In this document: one piece after another, positions 11,340 through 24,700 of the stretch
Numbering within the stretch: position 1 is the stretch's first letter
How the letters are laid out: each line of letters starts with the position of its first letter
Assembly (NCBI GenBank): GCA_963682025.1
Contig: OY821518.1
Location: 149,527,581 to 149,591,580, forward strand
From: Cordilura impudica
Taxonomy: Eukaryota > Arthropoda > Insecta > Diptera > Scathophagidae
Direction of reading: 5' to 3'
Length of the DNA stretch: 64,000 nucleotides
Position numbers and translations under genes: made by a program
The notes under the pieces: model-generated
The model's input: the letters and a program-made list of their open reading frames with translations, nothing else
What the model was told of the DNA's origin: nothing
Databases searched by the model: none

Positions 11340-12329
11340 CCATTGTTGATGCGACAAACGATGGTGATATAAATTTAATATCTCGTCGCCTTTTCATTTA
11401 TGATAAAAATAATAAATTAAATTTCTTAATAGATAGTGGAGCCGAAGTTTCTGTTTCACCTTCGTCTAAATTCAAAGGTAATAATAGAGTTTCTGATATT
11501 GTTTTAACAGCGGCTAATGGTTCAGATACTTCTACGTTTGGTAAAAAATTATTTAATATTGATTTAGGTTTACGTCGGGAATTTCCATTTATATTTCTGA
11601 TTGTAAATATTTCTAGACCCATTATTGGTGCTAAATACGGACTATTAGTAGATTTCAAACGAAAATGTTTATTAGATTCATTAACCAATTTATCAGTAAA
11701 TACAGTTCCTTATAGTTGTAATGTTTCATTACCCAAAATATTTTCCTTCCTTCGTTAATGTCTGAACCTGATTATTCTGAATCAGTACTGAAGGTACTCT
11801 TCAATTTACAAACCTAAAATAGCTAAGACAGAATTTTATTTTTTGGTTAAATCTGGAATTTGTAGACCGTCAAATTCAAGCGTGGCTTCTTCTTTGCACC
11901 TTGTTCTAAAAAAGGATCCAAACGATTGGCGTCCTTGTGGAGATTTCAGACGTGTTAATGCGGTGACAGTTCCAGATCGATATCCTTTACCACATATTCA
12001 TGACTTGAATATGAACATGCGTGGTAAGAAGATATATTCAAAGTTAGATTTGATTCGGGATTATCATCAAATTCCTATGGCTAGTGAAGATATTTATAAA
12101 ATTGCAATAGCTACACCTTTTGGAATGTTTGAATTTCAGCGTATGTCATTTGGTTTATGAAATTCGGCACAAACATTTCAACGTTTTATTAACGAAATTT
12201 TCAGTGGGTTAGACTTTGTTTTTACTTACATTGATGATGTTCTAATAGCTAGTGAGACCAAAGATCAACATTTGGATCATTTAAAGAAAGTTTTTCAGCG
12301 TCTAGTTGACTATGGTTTAAAAATTAATG
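11340..12329 (+). pseudogene. Gypsy-1 pol: protease and first part of RT
   Basis: The aspartic protease is recognised by 'FLIDSGAEVSVSPSS' near 11425, with the active-site D-S-G. RT follows with 'WRPCGDFRRVN' (about 11930), 'IYSKLDLIRDYHQIP' (carrying the first catalytic Asp) and, after a TGA at 12158-12160, 'TYIDDVLIAS' (the Y-x-D-D catalytic pair, about 12226). The frame is also broken between protease and RT, near 11756-11840. RT is cut at 12329 by a MITE-like insert and resumes at about 12705 with 'IFSVSNIDFL'. In function, the protease processes the polyprotein and RT copies the RNA genome. Confidence 0.75.
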
Positions 12330-12695
12330 CCGGTTTTCTCAAAGTATCGTCAAACTGCCTGTTACTTAACCAGGACATAAATTTATTGGACCGATAAACT
12401 GCCGGTTAACAATTTTGGTTTGCTCAATGTACCGACAAAAATATTATTTTCAGTTGGCAATGCCTCTCAAAATACGTATGAAAGTTGGGAAAATTATTTT
12501 CAGTTGGCAATGCCTCTCAAAATTGATATGAAAGTTGGGGGAATAATTTATCTGTACGATAAATAAATAATTGGCAGATGAGTGCCGGTTAGCTTTGCGA
12601 CAAAATAGAAGCAAACCAGACATTGAGAAAACCAAATTTCTCTGATCGGCAGTTTCTCGTTGGGATAAAAGATAATTGATAATTGAGAAAACGGG
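12330..12695. mobile_element. MITE-like insert in Gypsy-1 RT
   Basis: About 366 bp that are absent from the RT coding sequence. The ends are inverted repeats CCGGTTTTCTCAA and TTGAGAAAACGGG. Flanks TTAATGCC and CATAAGCC may be a decayed 8-bp duplication, which would fit hAT. Internally a unit of about 50 bp beginning 'attattttcagttggcaatg' occurs twice in tandem (12443-12540). No coding capacity. Confidence 0.55.
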
Positions 12696-12699
12696 CATA

Positions 12700-14600
12700 A
12701 GCCTGGTAAATGTATTTTTAGCGTAAGTAATATAGATTTTCTTAGTCACAATATTTTAGACCATGGTATCCAACCTTCAGATGAAAAAGTATCAGCTATT
12801 AAAAATTTTGAACGACCTGCAACTTTTAAACTATTACAAAAATTTGTTGGTATGGTAAATTACTACCATCGTTATATACCCAAATTAGCCTGCAAAACTT
12901 CAATTTTACATGCATTAATTAATAAAACTATAAAGAGAAAACTTAAAAATTTAGAGCGGAACGAAGAAATCAGAGCTGCATTTGAAGATGTAAAGAAAAG
13001 TTTCGCATCTCTTGTTCTATTAAACCATTTTAATAGTGATGTACACTTAACTTTATCTGTTGACGCTTCAAATATCGCTGTTGGTGGTGTCTTACACCAA
13101 ACTTATAGGAATGAAAATGAGTCTTTAGCATTTTTCTCAAAGAAACTAACTCCGTCAGCAACAAAATACAGTTAATTTGATCGGGAATTACTTGCCATTT
13201 ATTTGATTGTTAAACATTTTCGATACTTTTTAGAAGGCCGCTCATTTACAATTTACACGGATCATAAACCTTTGACTTTCGTTATGAACTCCAAGACAGA
13301 GAGAAGTCCAAGACAAACTAGGCATTTTGAATATATTTCTCAGTTTACTACAGATATTCAATACATTCGCGGGGAATCAAATGTTATTGCAGATAGTTTA
13401 TCTACACCATTTGATGTTGATGTGATTGAAAATACCGACTTGAATATAAACATATTATGCCAAGAGCAGAAAAATGACTCCGAGATAAAAGATTTAATTA
13501 AAAATCCCAGCAAATCTTCTAATCTTAAATTAATTAAAGTTTCATTTATAAATTTAGAACTGTGGTGCGAAATGTCACTTGATAATCCACGACCATATGT
13601 TCCTGCTGCTCTTCGAAAACTAGTTTTTAAGAAATTACATGGTATAGCTCATCCCGACACTCGATCGACTAAACGTTTAATATCACGGAAATATTTCTGT
13701 CCAAAGATGAGTAGCCAACTTAATGAATGGCCAAAATAATGTTTGAAATGCCAACAGTCCAAGGTTTACAAACATACCAAACTCCTGTTGTTAAAATTCC
13801 AATACCTAGTGGTCGTTTTGAACACATTAATTTAGATATTGATGGTCCCCTTCCTCCTTCGCATGGTTTTAAATATTTACTTACAATTATTGATCGTTTT
13901 ACTCGCTGGCCTGAAGTATATCCACTTAAAGATATCACGGCTTCCACTGTAGTAGACACTTATGTGAGAAATTATATATTTAGGTTCCGTGTTCCATTAG
14001 ATATTACTACAGACCAAGGCGGTAAATTTATGTCACAAATATTTTCGGAACTAACAAAATTTTTAGGAAGTCACAAGATAACCACTTCTCCCTATCACTC
14101 GCAAGCGAATGGTATAATTGAAAGATTCCATAGACAACTTAAAGCTACATTAATGCCTAAAGCTGATTCATCCATTTGGTATGATGAAATTCCAATCACT
14201 TTACTTGGGTTACGTTCCATTTATAAAGAAGATTTAAAAGTTACTCCTTCTGAGATGATCTATGGGCAAAATTTACGCTAAACTTAAAGATCATTTTAAA
14301 AATGTTAGATCAAACATATCACATCATAGAGATTCTGAATCTAGGCTACATGTTCCAAGAGATATGAGAAGTTGTAAATTTGAATTTTTGCGTATAGTGA
14401 AAACGAGATCATTGCAACCACCATAAGAGGGACCTTACAAAGTAGTACATAAAGACAAAAAATGGTTTAAAATAGAAAAAGAAAATGAAATTATAACGGT
14501 ACCTATTGATAGAATTAAACCCGCTATTACAGAAAATATAACAACTAATACTAAAATTAAAAATAATGTAACACTTAAACCAAAACGTGTTACTTTTAAT
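12700..14600 (+). pseudogene. Gypsy-1 pol: RT end, RNase H, integrase
   Basis: After the MITE-like insert the RT connection region continues ('FVGMVNYYHRYIPKLA'). RNase H follows with 'LSVDASNIAVGGVL' (about 13058), a stop at 13173-13175, then 'YTDHKPLTFVM'. The integrase zinc domain ('HGIAHPDTRSTKR', then 'CLKCQQSK' in another frame) has a TAA at 13737-13739. The integrase core keeps its acidic residues in 'NLDIDGP', 'TTDQGGKF' and 'GIIERFHR' (13830-14130). A stop at 14279-14281 precedes a C-terminal 'GPYKVVHKDKKW' module (about 14432-14510). In an intact element this part would degrade the RNA template and insert the cDNA. Confidence 0.75.
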
Positions 14601-14635
14601 TTGTTAGATATTGATCTTTTTCTAAGTGGGAATAT

Positions 14636-14811
14636 TATAGGCACCTAATATTTTATACTTTACTATTACTATTTTTAAGTTACCTTTGTTTTTATTATAT
14701 TCTTTTAATCAATTTTGAGTTTTCAAAATATTTTCATTATGGTTTATATTTTCAATCAATAGACATTTAATTTTTAAATTGTTTTAATAAATATTAATTA
14801 TTACAAATAAA
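14636..14811 (+). repeat. Gypsy-1 3' LTR
   Basis: 176 bp from TATAGGCACC (TGTAGG with one change) to '...ttacaaataaa', ending directly at the ATTGG duplication. It matches the 5' LTR over its first ~166 bp. Confidence 0.75.
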
Positions 14812-14816
14812 ATTGG

Positions 14817-15737
14817 AACGGAGCATATGGACCAATAGGACTTGGGAACCGGAACAGGGTTCTCATGTGTGGTTCACAGATGGGTCAAAATAATTAAATG
14901 GGGACACGGGCGCGGGCATACTAGGTCCCAATTTCCAACGAGCCTTACCCATGGAAAATACCCATCCATATTCCAAGCGGAGGTTTTCGCTATTTATATA
15001 TGCGTGACTGAATGTCTTAGAAGAAAGACAAAAAGGGCACTCTTTTATATACTATCCGACAGTCAGGCTGCACTAAAGGCAATTGCATCCTACAATGTGT
15101 CGTCTAGACTTGTTTTGGATTGCATCGAAGCGCTGGACCAATTAGGCAGATGTAACGAACTAACCTTATGCTGGATTCCAGGTCACGAAGGACTCGAGGG
15201 CAACGAAAGGGCGAATTGTGTGGCCAATCGAGGGGCTCGTCGTTCTTTCATCGGTCCGGAAACATTCTTTGGTGTTCCAACGGGATACATCAAAGAAAAA
15301 ATTAAGAAATGGAGGGAATCACAATTTGCAGAACACTGGCACAAAAGTCCCGGCCAGCGGCCGGCTAAGAGATTTATTATTCCATCCAGTGTTCAATCGA
15401 AAAGACTACTCTCCCTTGACAAGAAGGACTTAAGGGCTTTGACGGGATTCTTCACTGGACACTGTAATATTAGATACTATCTAAGAATAAAAGGTCAGTC
15501 TGTTACGGACACATGTAGGTTCTGCGAACAGGAGGTGAAAACGGCAGAACACATTCTCTGTGAATGTCCGAGATTAAGTGGCAAGAGAACCCTTCCACTT
15601 GGAGGATACACTGCATCCCCCGGGACATATGGCATCTCATGCCAAATAGGGTAATTGGCTTTATAAAAAGCCTTAATCTTTAGGACAACCATAGGCTGCA
15701 CATAAGATCAGATTGGTCGCGGTGCGGAGAGCCTTCT
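14817..15737 (+). pseudogene. RNase H-type LINE ORF2: RNase H, Cys-His tail and 3' end
   Basis: Continues the fragment ending at 7117: 'ERSIWTNRTWEPEQGSHVWF' then 'TDGSK', the first RNase H Asp motif. After frameshifts come 'FQAEVFAI' (Glu), 'LFYILSDSQAALKAI' (Asp) and 'LCWIPGHEGLEGNERA' (His and final acidic motif) at about 15040-15210. A C-terminal 'CRFCEQEVKTAEHILCECP' (C-x2-C ... H-x4-C) at about 15513 is typical of I/LOA/R1-group ORF2. The 3' UTR is short, and the pentanucleotide array begins at its end, where the family's simple-repeat tail would be. RNase H removes RNA during target-primed reverse transcription. The frame is broken in at least two places near 14885 and 14950. Confidence 0.8.
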
Positions 15738-18700
15738 TAATCTAATCTAATCTAATTTAATCTAATCTAATCTAATCTAATCTAATCTAATTTAATCTAA
15801 TCTAATCTAATCTAATCTAATCTAATCTAATTTAATCTAATCTAATCTAATCTAATCTAATCTAATCTAATCTAATCTAATCTAATCTAATCTAATCTAA
15901 TCTAATCTAATCTAATCTAATCTAATCTAATCTAATCTAATCTAATCTAATCTAATCTAATCTAATCTAATCTAATCTAATCTAATCTAATCTAATCTAA
16001 TCTAATCTAATCTAATCTAATCTAATCTAATCTAATCTAATCTAATCTAATCTAATCTAATCTAATCTAATCTAATCTAATCTAATCTAATCTAATCTAA
16101 TCTAATCTAATCTAATCTAATCTAATCTAATCTAATCTAATCTAATCTAATCTAATCTAATCTAATCTAATCTAATCTAATCTAATCTAATCTAATCTAA
16201 TCTAATCTAATCTAATCTAATCTAATCTAATCTAATCTAATCTAATCTAATCTAATCTAATCTAATCTAATCTAATCTAATCTAATCTAATCTAATCTAA
16301 TCTAATCTAATCTAATCTAATCTAATCTAATCTAATCTAATCTAATCTAATCTAATCTAATCTAATCTAATCTAATCTAATCTAATCTAATCTAATCTAA
16401 TCTAATCTAATCTAATCTAATCTAATCTAATCTAATCTAATCTAATCTAATCTAATCTAATCTAATCTAATCTAATCTAATCTAATCTAATCTAATCTAA
16501 TCTAATCTAATCTAATCTAATCTAATCTAATCTAATCTAATCTAATCTAATCTAATCTAATCTAATCTAATCTAATCTAATCTAATCTAATCTAATCTAA
16601 TCTAATCTAATCTAATCTAATCTAATCTAATCTAATCTAATCTAATCTAATCTAATCTAATCTAATCTAATCTAATCTAATCTAATCTAATCTAATCTAA
16701 TCTAATCTAATCTAATCTAATCTAATCTAATCTAATCTAATCTAATCTAATCTAATCTAATCTAATCTAATCTAATCTAATCTAATCTAATCTAATCTAA
16801 TCTAATCTAATCTAATCTAATCATCTAATCTAATCTAATCTAATCTAATCTAATCTAGATCTAATCTAATCTAATCTAATCTAATCTAATCTAATCTAAT
16901 CTAATCTAATCTAATCTAATCTAATCTAATCTAATCTAATCTAATCTAATCTAATCTAATCTAATCTAATCTAATCTAATCTAATCTAATCTAATCTAAT
17001 CTAATCTAATCTAATCTAATCTAATCTAATCTAATCTAATCTAATCTAATCTAATCTAATCTAATCTAATCTAATCTAATCTAATCTAATCTAATCTAAT
17101 CTAATCTAATCTAATCTAATCTAATCTAATCTAATCTAATCTAATCTAATCTAATCTAATCTAATCTAATCTAATCTAATCTAATCTAATCTAATCTAAT
17201 CTAATCTAATCTAATCTAATCTAATCTAATCTAATCTAATCTAATCTAATCTAATCTAATCTAATCTAATCTAATCTAATCTAATCTAATCTAATCTAAT
17301 CTAATCTAATCTAATCTAATCTAATCTAATCTAATCTAATCTAATCTAATCTAATCTAATCTAATCTAATCTAATCTAATCTAATCTAATCTAATCTAAT
17401 CTAATCTAATCTAATCTAATCTAATCTAATCTAATCTAATCTAATCTAATCTAATCTAATCTAATCTAATCTAATCTAATCTAATCTAATCTAATCTAAT
17501 CTAATCTAATCTAATCTAATCTAATCTAATCTAATCTAATCTAATCTAATCTAATCTAATCTAATCTAATCTAATCTAATCTAATCTAATCTAATCTAAT
17601 CTAATCTAATCTAATCTAATCTAATCTAATCTAATCTAATCTAATCTAATCTAATCTAATCTAATCTAATCTAATCTAATCTAATCTAATCTAATCTAAT
17701 CTAATCTAATCTAATCTAATCTAATCTAATCTAATCTAATCTAATCTAATCTAATCTAATCTAATCTAATCTAATCTAATCTAATCTAATCTAATCTAAT
17801 CTAATCTAATCTAATCTAATCTAATCTAATCTAATCTAAGCTAATCTAATCTAATCTAATCTAATCTAATCTAATCTAATCTAATCTAATCTAATCTAAT
17901 CTAATCTAATCTAATCTAATCTAATCTAATCTAATCTAATCTAATCTAATCTAATCTAATCTAATCTAATCTAATCTAATCTAATCTAATCTAATCTAAT
18001 CTAATCTAATCTAATCTAATCTAATCTAATCTAATCTAATCTAATCTAATCTAATCTAATCTAATCTAATCTAATCTAATCTAATCTAATCTAATCTAAT
18101 CTAATCTAATCTAATCTAATCTAATCTAATCTAATCTAATCTAATCTAATCTAATCTAATCTAATCTAATCTAATCTAATCTAATCTAATCTAATCTAAT
18201 CTAATCTAATCTAATCTAATCTAATCTAATCTAATCTAATCTAATCTAATCTAATCTAATCTAATCTAATCTAATCTAATCTAATCTAATCTAATCTAAT
18301 CTAATCTAATCTAATCTAATCTAATCTAATCTAATCTAATCTAATCTAATCTAATCTAATCTAATCTAATCTAATCTAATCTAATCTAATCTAATCTAAT
18401 CTAATCTAATCTAATCTAATCTAATCTAATCTAATCTAATCTAATCTAATCTAATCTAATCTAATCTAATCTAATCTAATCTAATCTAATCTAATCTAAT
18501 CTAATCTAATCTAATCTAATCTAATCTAATCTAATCTAATCTAATCTAATCTAATCTAATCTAATCTAATCTAATCTAATCTAATCTAATCTAATCTAAT
18601 CTAATCTAATCTAATCTAATCTAATCTAATCTAATCTAATCTAATCTAATCTAATCTAATCTAATCTAATCTAATCTAATCTAATCTAATCTAATCTAAT

Positions 18701-21700
18701 CTAATCTAATCTAATCTAATCTAATCTAATCTAATCTAATCTAATCTAATCTAATCTAATCTAATCTAATCTAATCTAATCTAATCTAATCTAATCTAAT
18801 CTAATCTAATCTAATCTAATCTAATCTAATCTAATCTAATCTAATCTAATCTAATCTAATCTAATCTAATCTAATCTAATCTAATCTAATCTAATCTAAT
18901 CTAATCTAATCTAATCTAATCTAATCTAATCTAATCTAATCTAATCTAATCTAATCTAATCTAATCTAATCTAATCTAATCTAATCTAATCTAATCTAAT
19001 CTAATCTAATCTAATCTAATCTAATCTAATCTAATCTAATCTAATCTAATCTAATCTAATCTAATCTAATCTAATCTAATCTAATCTAATCTAATCTAAT
19101 CTAATCTAATCTAATCTAATCTAATCTAATCTAATCTAATCTAATCTAATCTAATCTAATCTAATCTAATCTAATCTAATCTAATCTAATCTAATCTAAT
19201 CTAATCTAATCTAATCTAATCTAATCTAATCTAATCTAATCTAATCTAATCTAATCTAATCTAATCTAATCTAATCTAATCTAATCTAATCTAATCTAAT
19301 CTAATCTAATCTAATCTAATCTAATCTAATCTAATCTAATCTAATCTAATCTAATCTAATCTAATCTAATCTAATCTAATCTAATCTAATCTAATCTAAT
19401 CTAATCTAATCTAATCTAATCTAATCTAATCTAATCTAATCTAATCTAATCTAATCTAATCTAATCTAATCTAATCTAATCTAATCTAATCTAATCTAAT
19501 CTAATCTAATCTAATCTAATCTAATCTAATCTAATCTAATCTAATCTAATCTAATCTAATCTAATCTAATCTAATCTAATCTAATCTAATCTAATCTAAT
19601 CTAATCTAATCTAATCTAATCTAATCTAATCTAATCTAATCTAATCTAATCTAATCTAATCTAATCTAATCTAATCTAATCTAATCTAATCTAATCTAAT
19701 CTAATCTAATCTAATCTAATCTAATCTAATCTAATCTAATCTAATCTAATCTAATCTAATCTAATCTAATCTAATCTAATCTAATCTAATCTAATCTAAT
19801 CTAATCTAATCTAATCTAATCTAATCTAATCTAATCTAATCTAATCTAATCTAATCTAATCTAATCTAATCTAATCTAATCTAATCTAATCTAATCTAAT
19901 CTAATCTAATCTAATCTAATCTAATCTAATCTAATCTAATCTAATCTAATCTAATCTAATCTAATCTAATCTAATCTAATCTAATCTAATCTAATCTAAT
20001 CTAATCTAATCTAATCTAATCTAATCTAATCTAATCTAATCTAATCTAATCTAATCTAATCTAATCTAATCTAATCTAATCTAATCTAATCTAATCTAAT
20101 CTAATCTAATCTAATCTAATCTAATCTAATCTAATCTAATCTAATCTAATCTAATCTAATCTAATCTAATCTAATCTAATCTAATCTAATCTAATCTAAT
20201 CTAATCTAATCTAATCTAATCTAATCTAATCTAATCTAATCTAATCTAATCTAATCTAATCTAATCTAATCTAATCTAATCTAATCTAATCTAATCTAAT
20301 CTAATCTAATCTAATCTAATCTAATCTAATCTAATCTAATCTAATCTAATCTAATCTAATCTAATCTAATCTAATCTAATCTAATCTAATCTAATCTAAT
20401 CTAATCTAATCTAATCTAATCTAATCTAATCTAATCTAATCTAATCTAATCTAATCTAATCTAATCTAATCTAATCTAATCTAATCTAATCTAATCTAAT
20501 CTAATCTAATCTAATCTAATCTAATCTAATCTAATCTAATCTAATCTAATCTAATCTAATCTAATCTAATCTAATCTAATCTAATCTAATCTAATCTAAT
20601 CTAATCTAATCTAATCTAATCTAATCTAATCTAATCTAATCTAATCTAATCTAATCTAATCTAATCTAATCTAATCTAATCTAATCTAATCTAATCTAAT
20701 CTAATCTAATCTAATCTAATCTAATCTAATCTAATCTAATCTAATCTAATCTAATCTAATCTAATCTAATCTAATCTAATCTAATCTAATCTAATCTAAT
20801 CTAATCTAATCTAATCTAATCTAATCTAATCTAATCTAATCTAATCTAATCTAATCTAATCTAATCTAATCTAATCTAATCTAATCTAATCTAATCTAAT
20901 CTAATCTAATCTAATCTAATCTAATCTAATCTAATCTAATCTAATCTAATCTAATCTAATCTAATCTAATCTAATCTAATCTAATCTAATCTAATCTAAT
21001 CTAATCTAATCTAATCTAATCTAATCTAATCTAATCTAATCTAATCTAATCTAATCTAATCTAATCTAATCTAATCTAATCTAATCTAATCTAATCTAAT
21101 CTAATCTAATCTAATCTAATCTAATCTAATCTAATCTAATCTAATCTAATCTAATCTAATCTAATCTAATCTAATCTAATCTAATCTAATCTAATCTAAT
21201 CTAATCTATCTAATCTAATCTAATCTAATCTAATCTAATCTAATCTAATCTAATCTAATCTAATCTAATCTAATCTAATCTAATCTAATCTAATCTAATC
21301 TAATCTAATCTAATCTAATCTAATCTAATCTAATCTAATCTAATCTAATCTAATCTAATCTAATCTAATCTAATCTAATCTAATCTAATCTAATCTAATC
21401 TAATCTAATCTAATCTAATCTAATCTAATCTAATCTAATCTAATCTAATCTAATCTAATCTAATCTAATCTAATCTAATCTAATCTAATCTAATCTAATC
21501 TATCTAATCTAATCTAATCTAATCTAATCTAATCTAATCTAATCTAATCTAATCTAATCTAATCTAATCTAATCTAATCTAATCTAATCTAATCTAATCT
21601 AATCTAATCTAATCTAATCTAATCTAATCTAATCTAATCTAATCTAATCTAATCTAATCTAATCTAATCTAATCTAATCTAATCTAATCTAATCTAATCT

Positions 21701-24700
21701 AATCTAATCTAATCTAATCTAATCTAATCTAATCTAATCTAATCTAATCTAATCTAATCTAATCTAATCTAATCTAATCTAATCTAATCTAATCTAATCT
21801 AATCTAATCTAATCTAATCTAATCTAATCTAATCTAATCTAATCTAATCTAATCTAATCTAATAATCTAATCTAATCTAATCTAATCTAATCTAATCTAA
21901 TCTAATCTAATCTAATCTAATCTAATCTAATCTAATCTAATCTAATCTAATCTAATCTAATCTAATCTAATCTAATCTAATCTAATCTAATCTAATCTAA
22001 TCTAATCTAATCTAATCTAATCTAATCTAATCTAATCTAATCTAATCTAATCTAATCTAATCTAATCTAATCTAATCTAATCTAATCTAATCTAATCTAA
22101 TCTAATCTAATCTAATCTAATCTAATCTAATCTAATCTAATCTAATCTAATCTAATCTAATCTAATCTAATCTAATCTAATCTAATCTAATCTAATCTAA
22201 TCTAATCTAATCTAATCTAATCTAATCTAATCTAATCTAATCTAATCTAATCTAATCTAATCTAATCTAATCTAATCTAATCTAATCTAATCTAATCTAA
22301 TCTAATCTAATCTAATCTAATCTAATCTAATCTAATCTAATCTAATCTAATCTAATCTAATCTAATCTAATCTAATCTAATCTAATCTAATCTAATCTAA
22401 TCTAATCTAATCTAATCTAATCTAATCTAATCTAATCTAATCTAATCTAATCTAATCTAATCTAATCTAATCTAATCTAATCTAATCTAATCTAATCTAA
22501 TCTAATCTAATCTAATCTAATCTAATCTAATCTAATCTAATCTAATCTAATCTAATCTAATCTAATCTAATCTAATCTAATCTAATCTAATCTAATCTAA
22601 TCTAATCTAATCTAATCTAATCTAATCTAATCTAATCTAATCTAATCTAATCTAATCTAATCTAATCTAATCTAATCTAATCTAATCTAATCTAATCTAA
22701 TCTAATCTAATCTAATCTAATCTAATCTAATCTAATCTAATCTAATCTAATCTAATCTAATCTAATCTAATCTAATCTAATCTAATCTAATCTAATCTAA
22801 TCTAATCTAATCTAATCTAATCTAATCTAATCTAATCTAATCTAATCTAATCTAATCTAATCTAATCTAATCTAATCTAATCTAATCTAATCTAATCTAA
22901 TCTAATCTAATCTAATCTAATCTAATCTAATCTAATCTAATCTAATCTAATCTAATCTAATCTAATCTAATCTAATCTAATCTAATCTAATCTAATCTAA
23001 TCTAATCTAATCTAATCTAATCTAATCTAATCTAATCTAATCTAATCTAATCTAATCTAATCTAATCTAATCTAATCTAATCTAATCTAATCTAATCTAA
23101 TCTAATCTAATCTAATCTAATCTAATCTAATCTAATCTAATCTAATCTAATCTAATCTAATCTAATCTAATCTAATCTAATCTAATCTAATCTAATCTAA
23201 TCTAATCTAATCTAATCTAATCTAATCTAATCTAATCTAATCTAATCTAATCTAATCTAATCTAATCTAATCTAATCTAATCTAATCTAATCTAATCTAA
23301 TCTAATCTAATCTAATCTAATCTAATCTAATCTAATCTAATCTAATCTAATCTAATCTAATCTAATCTAATCTAATCTAATCTAATCTAATCTAATCTAA
23401 TCTAATCTAATCTAATCTAATCTAATCTAATCTAATCTAATCTAATCTAATCTAATCTAATCTAATCTAATCTAATCTAATCTAATCTAATCTAATCTAA
23501 TCTAATCTAATCTAATCTAATCTAATCTAATCTAATCTAATCTAATCTAATCTAATCTAATCTAATCTAATCTAATCTAATCTAATCTAATCTAATCTAA
23601 TCTAATCTAATCTAATCTAATCTAATCTAATCTAATCTAATCTAATCTAATCTAATCTAATCTAATCTAATCTAATCTAATCTAATCTAATCTAATCTAA
23701 TCTAATCTAATCTAATCTAATCTAATCTAATCTAATCTAATCTAATCTAATCTAATCTAATCTAATCTAATCTAATCTAATCTAATCTAATCTAATCTAA
23801 TCTAATCTAATCTAATCTAATCTAATCTAATCTAATCTAATCTAATCTAATCTAATCTAATCTAATCTAATCTAATCTAATCTAATCTAATCTAATCTAA
23901 TCTAATCTAATCTAATCTAATCTAATCTAATCTAATCTAATCTAATCTAACTAATCTAATCTAATCTAATCTAATCTAATCTAATCTAATCTAATCTAAT
24001 CTAATCTAATCTAATCTAATCTAATCTAATCTAATCTAATCTAATCTAATCTAATCTAATCTAATCTAATCTAATCTAATCTAATCTAATCTAATCTAAT
24101 CTAATCTAATCTAATCTAATCTAATCTAATCTAATCTAATCTAATCTAATCTAATCTAATCTAATCTAATCTAATCTAATCTAATCTAATCTAATCTAAT
24201 CTAATCTAATCTAATCTAATCTAATCTAATCTAATCTAATCTAATCTAATCTAATCTAATCTAATCTAATCTAATCTAATCTAATCTAATCTAATCTAAT
24301 CTAATCTAATCTAATCTAATCTAATCTAATCTAATCTAATCTAATCTAATCTAATCTAATCTAATCTAATCTAATCTAATCTAATCTAATCTAATCTAAT
24401 CTAATCTAATCTAATCTAATCTAATCTAATCTAATCTAATCTAATCTAATCTAATCTAATCTAATCTAATCTAATCTAATCTAATCTAATCTAATCTAAT
24501 CTAATCTAATCTAATCTAATCTAATCTAATCTAATCTAATCTAATCTAATCTAATCTAATCTAATCTAATCTAATCTAATCTAATCTAATCTAATCTAAT
24601 CTAATCTAATCTAATCTAATCTAATCTAATCTAATCTAATCTAATCTAATCTAATCTAATCTAATCTAATCTAATCTAATCTAATCTAATCTAATCTAAT

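Larger units (their letters stand above)
7118..14811 (+). mobile_element. Gypsy-1: CsRn1-like Ty3/gypsy element inserted in a LINE
   Basis: Bounded by matching terminal repeats (7118-7283 and 14636-14811) and a 5-bp target duplication ATTGG (7113-7117, 14812-14816). Deleting the element joins the interrupted LINE in frame, which makes the boundaries firm. Inside, on the plus strand, are gag, protease, RT, RNase H and integrase in the Ty3/gypsy order (10447-14600). It is 7.7 kb instead of the usual 4-5 kb because about 3 kb of extra DNA lies between the 5' LTR and gag, and a 0.37-kb insert sits in RT. Many stops and frameshifts make it defective. Confidence 0.8.
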
